Shown: piece after piece, positions 1 through 6,129 of the stretch
Position numbering within the stretch: the stretch's first letter is position 1
Layout: each line of letters begins with the position of its first letter
Source of the DNA: an uncultured Rhodocyclaceae bacterium
GTDB lineage: Bacteria; Pseudomonadota; Gammaproteobacteria; Burkholderiales; Rhodocyclaceae
Length of the DNA stretch: 6,227 nt
Reading direction: 5' to 3'
Assembly: GCA_903950295.1 (NCBI GenBank)
Contig: CAJBAP010000067.1
Span: 1 to 6,227 of the forward strand
Translations under genes and position numbers: made by a program
Notes under the pieces: model-generated
Seen by the model: only the letters and a program-made list of their open reading frames with translations
What the model was told of the DNA's origin: nothing
Databases searched by the model: none

Positions 1-147
1 CAGCCACATCACCATGCGCACCCAGGGCATCACAAAAAGTCGGCGCTGGCGGGACGGCAGCCAGAATACGCAAAGCAGCGCCAGCACGATCATGGGCGTG
101 GTCAAGACCAGCAGCACCATGAACAGCAGGGAGCGTAAAAAGATCAT
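1..147 (-). CDS. plsC: 1-acyl-sn-glycerol-3-phosphate acyltransferase, N-terminal end only (3' part beyond the window)
   Basis: The first 49 codons are present and the frame is open to the left edge. The peptide starts MIFLRSLLFMVLLVLTTPMI, continues as a hydrophobic segment to about residue 30, then turns basic (PSRQRRLF) and ends PWVRMVMWL. This hydrophobic anchor followed by a short basic stretch and a W-x-R-x-x-x-W-L helix is typical of betaproteobacterial PlsC. The gene is expected here because gmhB-plsC is a common pair after glyQS. PlsC is an inner-membrane enzyme that acylates lysophosphatidic acid to phosphatidic acid. The catalytic H-x4-D motif lies beyond the window, so the call rests on the N terminus and context. 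The ATG at 147 is the only ATG, GTG or TTG before the upstream in-frame stop near 185. It lies 19 nt after the gmhB stop and lacks a clear Shine-Dalgarno sequence. Confidence 0.75.
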   Translation of the reverse strand, partial: MIFLRSLLFMVLLVLTTPMIVLALLCVFWLPSRQRRLFVMPWVRMVMWL

Positions 148-170
148 GCTATGAGCGTGACGATTTTCAT
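144..170 (-). other. 8-codon mini-ORF bridging gmhB and plsC
   Basis: On the minus strand an ATG at 170 overlaps the gmhB TGA (ATGA at 167-170). It opens a frame encoding MKIVTLIA, whose TGA overlaps the plsC ATG (ATGA at 144-147). The peptide itself is unlikely to matter. The arrangement could pass ribosomes from gmhB to plsC, which has no obvious Shine-Dalgarno sequence. It could also be chance; there is no direct evidence of translation. Confidence 0.3.
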
Positions 171-700
171 GCGGTGAGTTTTTTCACGGCAGCGGCGAGG
201 TCGGCAAATACTTGCGTACCCTCAGGCAGGGCCGGATCGATTTTGGTCTTCTTGCCCTTGCCGGTCAGCACCAGCATGGGTTGCGCGCCGACGCTGACGG
301 CGGCTTGCAGATCGCGCAGACTGTCGCCCACCGCCGGCACGCCGGTCAGATCGACGTTGTAGCGTTCAGCAATTTCCTTGTACATGCCGGCCTTGGGCTT
401 GCGGCAATTGCAGTTGTCGGCATTGGTGTGCGGACAGAAGAAGATGGCGTCGATGCTGCCGCCGACATGGGAGGCGGCCTTGATCATCTTCTCGTGGATC
501 GCGTTGAGCGTGTCCATGCCGAACAGGCCGCGGCCGATGCCCGACTGGTTGGTGCACACCACCACGCGATAGCCCCACTGATTGAGTCGGGCGATTGCAT
601 CCAGGCTGCCGGGTAGCGGCACCCACTCTTCTGCCGACTTGATGTAGAGATCGGAGTCCTGGTTGATGACGCCGTCGCGATCGAGGATGATGAGTTTCAT
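167..700 (-). CDS. gmhB: D-glycero-beta-D-manno-heptose-1,7-bisphosphate 7-phosphatase
   Basis: GmhB is a cytosolic HAD-superfamily phosphatase that removes the 7-phosphate from D-glycero-D-manno-heptose 1,7-bisphosphate, a step towards ADP-heptose for the LPS inner core. The 177-residue protein shows HAD motif I at DRDGV (nucleophile Asp7, acid/base Asp9) and motif II at TNQSG (50-54). The family zinc site is C89-x-H91-x5-C97-x-C99, followed by RKPKAGM (100-106), which carries the motif III lysine. Motif IV is VGDSLRD (124-130). The zinc loop separates GmhB from generic HAD phosphatases; a histidinol-phosphatase of the same subfamily is the main alternative, but the context of glyS upstream and plsC downstream favours GmhB. 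The start is supported by an AGGA ribosome site and lies 2 nt after the glyS stop. The C-terminal part has a lysine-rich patch (GKGKKTK, 147-153). The beta-anomer preference is the family default and cannot be read from the sequence. Confidence 0.94.
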   Translation of the reverse strand: MKLIILDRDGVINQDSDLYIKSAEEWVPLPGSLDAIARLNQWGYRVVVCTNQSGIGRGLFGMDTLNAIHEKMIKAASHVGGSIDAIFFCPHTNADNCNCRKPKAGMYKEIAERYNVDLTGVPAVGDSLRDLQAAVSVGAQPMLVLTGKGKKTKIDPALPEGTQVFADLAAAVKKLTA

Positions 701-702
701 GC

Positions 703-2823
703 TCAGTTTCCTGCTGAAAGCCTGGATATGTCGGCAACCTGATTCATCGCCTGATGCAGTATGGCGAGCAGACCGAGGCGGTTATTGCGCAACGCCGGAT
801 CTTCGGCGTTGACCATGACATCGGTGAAGAAACTATCCACCGGAGCACGCAGCGCCGCCAGTGCCTGCAGCGCGGTGGCGTAATCGCCGGCTGCAAAAGC
901 GGCATCGGCCCTGGGTTTGACTTCAGCCAGTGCAGCGTTGAGTGAAATTTCGGCGGCTTCCTTGAGCAGTGCAGCATTGACCTCGGCTGCGACTACGCCC
1001 TCGACCTTCTTCAGGATGTTGCCGACGCGTTTGTTGGCGGCGGCGAGGCTGGCGGCTTCCGGCAGCGCGGCAAAGGCGCGCACGGCGGCGAGGCGTTTCG
1101 GAATGTCGCCCAGACGCTGCGGTCGCTGCGATACCACGGCATCGACTTCCTGCGCCGTGTAACCCTGCTCGCGCAGACTGCCGGCAAGGCGCTCGTAGAT
1201 GAAGTCGGTCAAGTGGGCCGTGGCATCCTTGAATGCGTCTATCCCGGCAAAGGCAGTGGCCGCGTCGTGCAGCACATCCTGCAGCAGAAGTGACAAGTCC
1301 GCCTCGATCAGCATGCGGATGACGCCCAGTGCATGACGGCGCAGCGCGAAGGGATCTTTGTCGCCGGTGGGAATCTGGCCAATGCCGAACATGCCGACCA
1401 GGGTTTCCAGTTTGTCTGCCAGCGCGACGACAGTGCCGACGGGGCCACGGGGTAGTGAGTCGCCGGCAAAGCGTGGCTTGTAATGATCTTCGATGGCGTC
1501 TGCCAACTCGGGCTGGGCGCCATCGTGCAGCGCGTAATAGCGGCCCATGATGCCTTGCAGTTCCGGGAACTCGCCGACCATGTCGGTCAGCAGGTCGGCC
1601 TTGGCCAGCAGCGCCGCCCGGTCCGCCATGAGCGCCAGATTGGCGTCGCCCAGGCGCTCGGAGATGGCGCGGGCGATGGCGGCGACGCGCTGGACGCGTT
1701 CGCCCTGCGTGCCGAGCTTGTTGTGATAAACCACCTTGGCGAGACCAAACACACGCGAAGCCAAAGTTTTCTTGCGGTCTTGATCGAAGAAGAACTTGGC
1801 GTCTGCCAGGCGCGGACGCACGACGCGTTCGTTGCCACCGATGACTGCGGAGGGATCGTCCGGGCTGATGTTGCTGACGACGAGAAATTTGTTGGTGAGT
1901 TTCGCTGCGGCGTCGAGCAGCGGAAAGTATTTCTGGTTCGCCTTCATGGTGAGAATCAGGCATTCCTGCGGTACGGCAAGAAATTCTGCTTCGAACTGAC
2001 CGATCAGTACATTCGGGCGCTCGACCAGTGCGGTGACTTCATCGAGCAGAGCCTCGTCCTCGATCGGCTTCAGGTTGGCGCCGGCCTGAGCGGCAGCGGC
2101 GGCAAGCTGGCGGGCGATTTCGGCACGGCGCTCGGCGAACGAGGCGATGACCGCGCCGTCTTTCTGCAGCGTGGCGGCATAGGCATCGGCAGTGGCGATG
2201 ATGACCGGATCGACGGTGGCCTCGAAGCGGTGGCCGTGTGTGTTGCGACCCGCTTTCAGGCCGAGGATGGCGAGCGGCACGATGTCGGCACCGTGGAGGG
2301 CCAGCAGGCCGTGAGCCGGTCGGACAAAGTTTACGCTGCTCCAGCCGTCCTGTAGCTGGTAAGTCATCACTTTCGGGATCGGTAGCGCCGCCAGTGCGGT
2401 TTCGAGCGCTTTTTGCAGACCCTCGGCCAGTGTCGCGCCCTTGGCCAGGCTGTCGTAGAACAGCACCTCGGCCTTGCCGTCATTCTCGCGGCGCAGTGCC
2501 GGGACAACGGTGGCATCGGCACCCAGCGCGGCAAGTTTCTTCAGCAGCGCCGGCGTGGCGTTACCGCTGGCATCGAGACCGACGGTCACCGGCATCAGTT
2601 TCTGTGCCACTGGCTTGTCGGCAGCCACGGCTGCAACGTCGGTGACATGGGCGGCGAGGCGGCGCGGCGAGGCGTAGGCGGTAACCGTGGCAGATGAATT
2701 GGCGAGGCCGGCGCTGGTAAGAGATTGTGCGAGCGTGTGAGCAAACACTTCGCCCAACTTCTTCAGCGCCTTGGGCGGCAGTTCTTCGACGAACAGTTCA
2801 ACCAGAAGATTTTTCGCGGACAT
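703..2823 (-). CDS. glyS: Glycyl-tRNA synthetase beta subunit
   Basis: GlyS is the beta subunit that binds tRNA-Gly in the alpha2beta2 glycyl-tRNA synthetase. The protein is 706 residues, slightly longer than the E. coli subunit (about 690). It opens with the family signature ELFVEELPPK (9-18). Further motifs are THGHRF (195-200), TMKANQKYFP (292-301), NERVVRPRLADAKFFF (331-346), KLGTQGERVQR (369-379), HYKPRFAGD (447-455) and GDKDPFALRR (487-496). The C-terminal anticodon-binding (DALR-type) region covers about 590-695, with AANKRVGNILKK (595-606) and a closing VADIS. The open frame extends upstream to 3000, but those 59 residues lie in another frame inside glyQ and resemble no GlyS. The ATG at 2823 gives the known N terminus and has a good Shine-Dalgarno site. 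It follows the glyQ stop by 1 nt, and gmhB starts 2 nt after its stop. Confidence 0.97.
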   Translation of the reverse strand: MSAKNLLVELFVEELPPKALKKLGEVFAHTLAQSLTSAGLANSSATVTAYASPRRLAAHVTDVAAVAADKPVAQKLMPVTVGLDASGNATPALLKKLAALGADATVVPALRRENDGKAEVLFYDSLAKGATLAEGLQKALETALAALPIPKVMTYQLQDGWSSVNFVRPAHGLLALHGADIVPLAILGLKAGRNTHGHRFEATVDPVIIATADAYAATLQKDGAVIASFAERRAEIARQLAAAAAQAGANLKPIEDEALLDEVTALVERPNVLIGQFEAEFLAVPQECLILTMKANQKYFPLLDAAAKLTNKFLVVSNISPDDPSAVIGGNERVVRPRLADAKFFFDQDRKKTLASRVFGLAKVVYHNKLGTQGERVQRVAAIARAISERLGDANLALMADRAALLAKADLLTDMVGEFPELQGIMGRYYALHDGAQPELADAIEDHYKPRFAGDSLPRGPVGTVVALADKLETLVGMFGIGQIPTGDKDPFALRRHALGVIRMLIEADLSLLLQDVLHDAATAFAGIDAFKDATAHLTDFIYERLAGSLREQGYTAQEVDAVVSQRPQRLGDIPKRLAAVRAFAALPEAASLAAANKRVGNILKKVEGVVAAEVNAALLKEAAEISLNAALAEVKPRADAAFAAGDYATALQALAALRAPVDSFFTDVMVNAEDPALRNNRLGLLAILHQAMNQVADISRLSAGN
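709..712 (-). promoter_or_regulatory. Shine-Dalgarno sequence for gmhB
   Basis: On the minus strand AGGA, inside the last codons of glyS (GCA GGA AAC TGA), lies 8 nt before the gmhB ATG. This is normal spacing and supports the start at 700. Confidence 0.55.
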
Positions 2824-2824
2824 A

Positions 2825-3745
2825 TCAGGCGACCTTCTTTTCGATCTGGGCCAGCACTTCGGTGGCCCATTCTTGCGGCGCCATCGGGAAGCCAAGGCGG
2901 GCGCGGCTGTCGAGGTAGGCTTGGGCAACACTCTTCGCCAGGTTGCGGATGCGGCCGATGTAGGCGGCCCGTTCGGTGACCGAAATCGCGCCGCGCGCAT
3001 CGAGCAGGTTGAAGGTATGCGCAGCTTTCAATACTTGCTCATACGCCGGCAGCGCCAGTTGCGCGCCCATCAGGTGTTGCGCCTGTTTTTCGTGCGCACC
3101 GAAGGCGGTGAACAGGAAATCGGTATCGCTGTGCTCGAAGTTGTAGGCCGACTGCTCGACCTCGTTCTGGTGATAGACGTCGCCGTAGCTCAGCCCTTTC
3201 GTCCAGGTCAGGTCGAAGACGTTCTCGACGCCTTGCAGGTACATGGCCAATCGCTCTAGCCCATAAGTGATTTCGCCGGTGATCGGCTTGCAGTCGATGC
3301 CGCCGACCTGCTGGAAGTAGGTGAATTGCGTGACCTCCATGCCGTTCATCCAGACTTCCCAGCCCAGGCCCCACGCCCCCAGCGTCGGGTTTTCCCAATC
3401 GTCCTCGACGAAGCGCACGTCGTTCTGCTTGAGGTCGAACCCCAGAGTTTCCAGTGAGCCGAGGTAGAGCTCGAGGATGTTCGCCGGCGCCGGCTTCAGC
3501 ACCACCTGATACTGGTAGTAGTGCTGCATGCGATTCGGGTTTTCGCCGTAACGACCATCCTTCGGGCGGCGCGAGGGCTGTACGTAGGCAGCCTTCCACG
3601 GCTCGGGGCCGATGGCGCGCAGGAAGGTGGCGGTGTGACTGGTGCCGGCGCCGACTTCCATGTCGTAAGGTTGCAAGAGCGCACAGCCTTGCTGGTTCCA
3701 ATAGTCCTGCAGGCGCAGGATGATTTCTTGAAACGTGGGTTTCAT
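2825..3745 (-). CDS. glyQ: Glycyl-tRNA synthetase alpha subunit
   Basis: GlyQ is the catalytic alpha subunit of the bacterial alpha2beta2 glycyl-tRNA synthetase; it activates glycine with ATP for transfer to tRNA-Gly in the cytoplasm. The 306-residue length is normal. The protein starts with the family signature [18 protein letters not shown] (4-21) and [11 protein letters not shown] (25-35). The class II motif 2 region is [18 protein letters not shown] (54-71), followed by [33 protein letters not shown] lies at 128-146, and class II motif 3 is at about 162-171 ([10 protein letters not shown]). The start is the only one that includes the conserved N terminus. It lies 33 nt after the lnt stop, with only a weak GAG just upstream as a possible ribosome site. 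No T-box or glycine riboswitch fits in that short gap. glyS follows after a single base, which favours balanced production of the two subunits. Confidence 0.98.
   Translation of the reverse strand: MKPTFQEIILRLQDYWNQQGCALLQPYDMEVGAGTSHTATFLRAIGPEPWKAAYVQPSRRPKDGRYGENPNRMQHYYQYQVVLKPAPANILELYLGSLETLGFDLKQNDVRFVEDDWENPTLGAWGLGWEVWMNGMEVTQFTYFQQVGGIDCKPITGEITYGLERLAMYLQGVENVFDLTWTKGLSYGDVYHQNEVEQSAYNFEHSDTDFLFTAFGAHEKQAQHLMGAQLALPAYEQVLKAAHTFNLLDARGAISVTERAAYIGRIRNLAKSVAQAYLDSRARLGFPMAPQEWATEVLAQIEKKVA
2833..2839 (-). promoter_or_regulatory. Shine-Dalgarno sequence for glyS
   Basis: On the minus strand AAGAAGG ends 9 nt before the glyS ATG and lies in the last codons of glyQ. Together with the one-base intergenic gap it fixes the glyS start at 2823 rather than at the in-frame ATG at 3000, which lies inside glyQ. 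Confidence 0.6.
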
Positions 3746-3778
3746 GAGCTCAGGGAAGGTGTCTCGAAAGGGCGAATT

Positions 3779-5275
3779 CTACCGGCTCCGACCGCGGCGG
3801 TAAGCGCTCAAGAGCGCTGGCAAACAGGCGCAGATCGCCAAGAGCAGCGCCAAAGCATTACCCCAGCGCGAGTAAGGGGTCAGGCCCGTGTAACCACGTG
3901 CTTCGATACGGAGCGCGCCGGTGGTGAAAGGTGGCAGGGCGGCAAGTACGCGGCCATCGGGTGCGATGGCCGCCGTAATGCCGGTGTTGGTGGCGCGCAG
4001 CATCATGCGGCCGGTTTCCAGTGCGCGCATCCGGGCAATTTGCAAATGCTGCGGCTGGGCGAGCGAGTCGCCGAACCAGGCGGTGTTGGACAGGTTGATC
4101 AGCAAGGTGGCGGTCGGCAGGCTCTGGATGATTTCTTCGCCGAACAGGTCTTCGTAACAGATGTTGGCAGCAATCTGCTGGCCGGAGATTTTCAAAGGCA
4201 GCTGTGTGGCCGGACCGGCGGAGAAATCCGACATCGGAATGCGCACCAGATTGAAGAACCAGGAAAAGCCCGGTGGCACGTATTCACCGAAAGGCACCAG
4301 ATGGCGTTTGGCATAGGTCTGCACGCCCGTGTTTTGTGCTGGCGGGACGGCGCCATTGGTTGAAGCGGTCGGGACGGCGACCGCAGCATTCACATAACCG
4401 CCTTCGCGGTGGCGCACGGCGACGCCCAGCAGCGCATCCCCATGCTGCGTCAGCGCCTGCAATACGTCGCGCGGCACCTCGTTGAAAAACAGCGGAATCG
4501 CCGTCTCCGGTAACACGGTGAGTGCGGCGGGGTTGGCCTGCGCCAGCCGGAGGTAGGTGTCGAGGGAAAGCGGCAGGCGTTCCGGTTCCCACTTCAGGCT
4601 TTGCGGGATATTCCCCTGTAGCAGGCTGACCGAGAATGGCGCGCCAACGGGCTGCGTCCAGTCCATGCCACGCAGCAAGGTGCCACCGCCGATGAGTGCG
4701 ATGATCAGCAACCACATTGCCCGCCGCTGCGGGCCAAATGCAAGAACTGCGGCAATCAGCGCGACAAGAAAACCGATGCCATAGCTGCCGAGTACCGGCG
4801 CGAAACCTGCCAGCGGACTCGGTGGCGTTTGCGAATAGCCCAGTGCCAACCAGGGGAAGCCGGTAAATATCCAGCCACGCAACCACTCGGCCAACACCCA
4901 CAAACCCGCTGCCAGTAGCGTATTCCGCCAAAAAAAGTCGGCACTGGCGGCACGGCTGCGAAACAAGTATCCCGCCAGTGCAGGAAATAGCGCAAGAAAG
5001 CCGCAAAACAACAAGGTGGCGATCACTGCCAGAGGTGAGGCCAACCCCCCTACATCGTGCAGGCTGACATAGATCCATGACACGCCGGTGAGGAAAAATC
5101 CCAAACCCCAACCCAGGCCTAGCCACGCCGCTGCGCGTGGTGAGTCGGCGCGCTGCCACAACCGGAACAGCAGCGCCAGCATCAGGATGGGCAAGGGGAA
5201 TAGTTCGAGTGGCGCAAAGCCGGCGACACTGATGCTCCCGAAAATCGCCGCCAGCAATAACGGCGGCAGCCTCAT
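3779..5275 (-). CDS. lnt: Apolipoprotein N-acyltransferase
   Basis: Lnt is an inner-membrane enzyme that transfers an acyl chain from a phospholipid to the N-terminal cysteine of diacylated lipoproteins, the last step of lipoprotein maturation. The 498-residue product has the expected length and layout. Several hydrophobic segments fill about residues 4-205. A periplasmic nitrilase-like domain follows from about 213 to 460, and a last membrane helix spans about 472-490 before the tail YRRGRSR. The catalytic triad is visible: Glu257 in LPETAIP, Lys323 in YAKRHLVPFGEYVP, and Cys373 in NICYEDLFGE. The family motif SNTAWFGDS is at 396-404, followed by Q..H..IARMRALETGR. The ATG overlaps the corC stop as ATGA and no Shine-Dalgarno sequence is seen, so translation is probably coupled to corC. 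The linker before the lysine motif (about 301-320) is rich in Ala, Pro, Thr and Asn and looks somewhat expanded. A T7 tract falls at codons 114-116, but the reading frame is intact. Confidence 0.97.
   Translation of the reverse strand: MRLPPLLLAAIFGSISVAGFAPLELFPLPILMLALLFRLWQRADSPRAAAWLGLGWGLGFFLTGVSWIYVSLHDVGGLASPLAVIATLLFCGFLALFPALAGYLFRSRAASADFFWRNTLLAAGLWVLAEWLRGWIFTGFPWLALGYSQTPPSPLAGFAPVLGSYGIGFLVALIAAVLAFGPQRRAMWLLIIALIGGGTLLRGMDWTQPVGAPFSVSLLQGNIPQSLKWEPERLPLSLDTYLRLAQANPAALTVLPETAIPLFFNEVPRDVLQALTQHGDALLGVAVRHREGGYVNAAVAVPTASTNGAVPPAQNTGVQTYAKRHLVPFGEYVPPGFSWFFNLVRIPMSDFSAGPATQLPLKISGQQIAANICYEDLFGEEIIQSLPTATLLINLSNTAWFGDSLAQPQHLQIARMRALETGRMMLRATNTGITAAIAPDGRVLAALPPFTTGALRIEARGYTGLTPYSRWGNALALLLAICACLPALLSAYRRGRSR
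3803..3818. repeat. Perfect 7-bp inverted repeat near the 3' end of lnt
   Basis: The 16 bases AGCGCTCAAGAGCGCT form two 7-bp arms, exact reverse complements of each other, separated by AA. In RNA this would give a 6-bp stem with a 4-base loop. It lies inside lnt codons for P-A-L-L-S-A-Y, about 60-75 nt upstream of the glyQ start. No T tract follows on the minus strand, so it is not an intrinsic terminator. It may be a chance result of codon use. Confidence 0.3.
5272..5275 (-). other. ATGA stop/start overlap between corC and lnt
   Basis: Read on the minus strand, the four bases ATGA contain both the lnt start codon and the corC TGA stop. Such overlaps normally allow a terminating ribosome to restart on the next gene. 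The sequence just upstream shows no purine-rich Shine-Dalgarno stretch, which makes coupled initiation the likely route into lnt (inference). Confidence 0.85.
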
Positions 5276-6126
5276 GGCTGGACGGCGAGTGCCAGTCCCT
5301 TTTGCGGGTCGACCAGCAAGGTGTGCACGCGCCGGCTGTCGGCGCGCAGCACCTGTAGGCGCAAGCCGTCGATCTCTACCACTTCGTTGCGCTTGGGCAG
5401 GCGACCGAGATGGTGAATGACCAGGCCGCCGACCGTGTCGAAAGCTTCGTCGGAGAAGTTGGTGCTGAACGCGGCATTGAAATCCTCGATCTCGGTGGCG
5501 GCCTTGACGCGGTAGTGGCCCGCGTTGTCGAGCACGATGTTGCCAGCCGCCTCGTCGAAATCGTATTCGTCCTCGATGTCGCCGACGATCTGCTCGAGCA
5601 CGTCCTCAATGGTGACCACGCCCGCGACGCCACCGTATTCATCCACGACGATGGCCATGTGATTGCGCGAGGCGCGAAATTCGCGCAGCAATACGTTGAG
5701 GCGTTTCGATTCGGGAATGAACACCGCTGGCCGCAAGCTGTCGCGCAGATCGAATTCCTTGCCGGCGAAGTGGCGCAGCAGGTCTTTCGCCAGCAGGATG
5801 CCGACGACGTCATCCTTGCTGTCGCCGATGGCGGGAAAGCGCGAGTGGGCGGTTTCCAGCACGAAATCCACCAGTTTCTCGGGTGACTCGGAGAGCGAGA
5901 TGACGTCCATCTGCGCGCGTGGCACCATGATGTCGCGCACCTGCATTTCGGAGACGGATAGCGCGCCTTCTATGATCGAGAGCGCATCGCCATCCATCAG
6001 ATTGCGCTCGTGGGCGCCGCGCAGGAGTTGCAGTAGTTGCTCGCGGTCCTCGGGTTCGCCGAGTAGCAACATCGAGAGCCGTTCAAACAATGAGGGTCTG
6101 GGGGGTGAGGGAGGGCTTGGGTCCAT
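5272..6126 (-). CDS. corC: CorC/YbeX family CBS-domain protein
   Basis: This 284-residue protein has the size of the CorC/YbeX family (E. coli about 290). Layout: a proline-rich head (residues 2-11), then an N-terminal helix region typical of the family (LFERL at 13-17, EPEDREQLL at 24-32). The first CBS domain covers about 60-120 (SEMQVRDIMVPRAQMDVI at 59-76) and the second about 130-185 (MAIVVDEYGGVAGVVTIEDV at 157-176). A CorC/HlyC C-terminal domain covers about 198-280. There is no membrane segment, so it is probably cytosolic. The family was named for magnesium and cobalt efflux, but the molecular role is unsettled, and E. coli YbeX has also been linked to ribosome metabolism, which fits its place after ybeY. 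The ATG lies 3 nt after the ybeY stop with no clear Shine-Dalgarno sequence, suggesting coupled translation. Its stop overlaps the lnt start. The first codons lie opposite a strong run of G-tracts on the template strand. Confidence 0.93.
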   Translation of the reverse strand: MDPSPPSPPRPSLFERLSMLLLGEPEDREQLLQLLRGAHERNLMDGDALSIIEGALSVSEMQVRDIMVPRAQMDVISLSESPEKLVDFVLETAHSRFPAIGDSKDDVVGILLAKDLLRHFAGKEFDLRDSLRPAVFIPESKRLNVLLREFRASRNHMAIVVDEYGGVAGVVTIEDVLEQIVGDIEDEYDFDEAAGNIVLDNAGHYRVKAATEIEDFNAAFSTNFSDEAFDTVGGLVIHHLGRLPKRNEVVEIDGLRLQVLRADSRRVHTLLVDPQKGLALAVQP

Positions 6127-6129
6127 GGG
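6094..6129 (+). other. Run of six G-tracts on the + strand (G-quadruplex candidate)
   Basis: The + strand carries runs of three or more G at 6094-6096, 6100-6105, 6109-6111, 6113-6115, 6119-6121 and 6127-6129. They are separated by loops of 3, 3, 1, 3 and 5 bases. This satisfies the usual G3 N1-7 quadruplex pattern with tracts to spare. The strand is the transcription template for corC; the mRNA carries the matching C runs that encode the proline-rich start of CorC. The fold itself is inferred. Confidence 0.5.

Noticed and set aside
39..62. Similarity of about 25 of 29 bases between the plsC segment near 36-64 and the lnt segment near 4932-4960
   Set aside because: The two copies are read in different frames, encode different peptides and share only a short GC-rich stretch. 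Chance is the simplest explanation.
923..1963. 346-codon open frame on the minus strand in another frame of glyS
   Set aside because: It is very rich in Arg, His and Gly, the mark of an out-of-frame reading of GC-rich coding DNA, and it overlaps a certain gene.
1483..2355. 290-codon open frame on the + strand opposite glyS
   Set aside because: It lies wholly antisense to glyS, has no recognisable domain, and long antisense frames are common opposite GC-rich genes. The glyS frame shows conserved motifs throughout.
2824..3000. Upstream extension of the glyS frame to the ATG at 3000
   Set aside because: These 59 codons lie inside glyQ out of frame and match no GlyS N terminus. The ATG at 2823 gives the conserved start and has a Shine-Dalgarno site.
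3746..3778. T-box or glycine riboswitch ahead of glyQS
   Set aside because: The gap is only 33 nt, far too short for either element, and T-boxes are essentially a Gram-positive feature.
3776..3803. Possible sigma-70-type promoter for glyQ: TAGAAT at 3776-3781 and TTACCG at 3798-3803 with a 16-nt spacer, minus strand
   Set aside because: The -10 box has one mismatch to consensus but the -35 box matches only about three of six bases, and the -10 contains the lnt stop codon. It is too weak to call without transcript-start data.
3521..4363. 280-codon + strand frame spanning the glyQ/lnt junction
   Set aside because: It is antisense to two well-supported genes, has no domain, and its composition looks like a GC-rich shadow.
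4284..5159. 291-codon minus-strand frame inside lnt
   Set aside because: It overlaps the Lnt catalytic region in another frame and has no family signature. The true lnt frame contains the full Glu-Lys-Cys triad.
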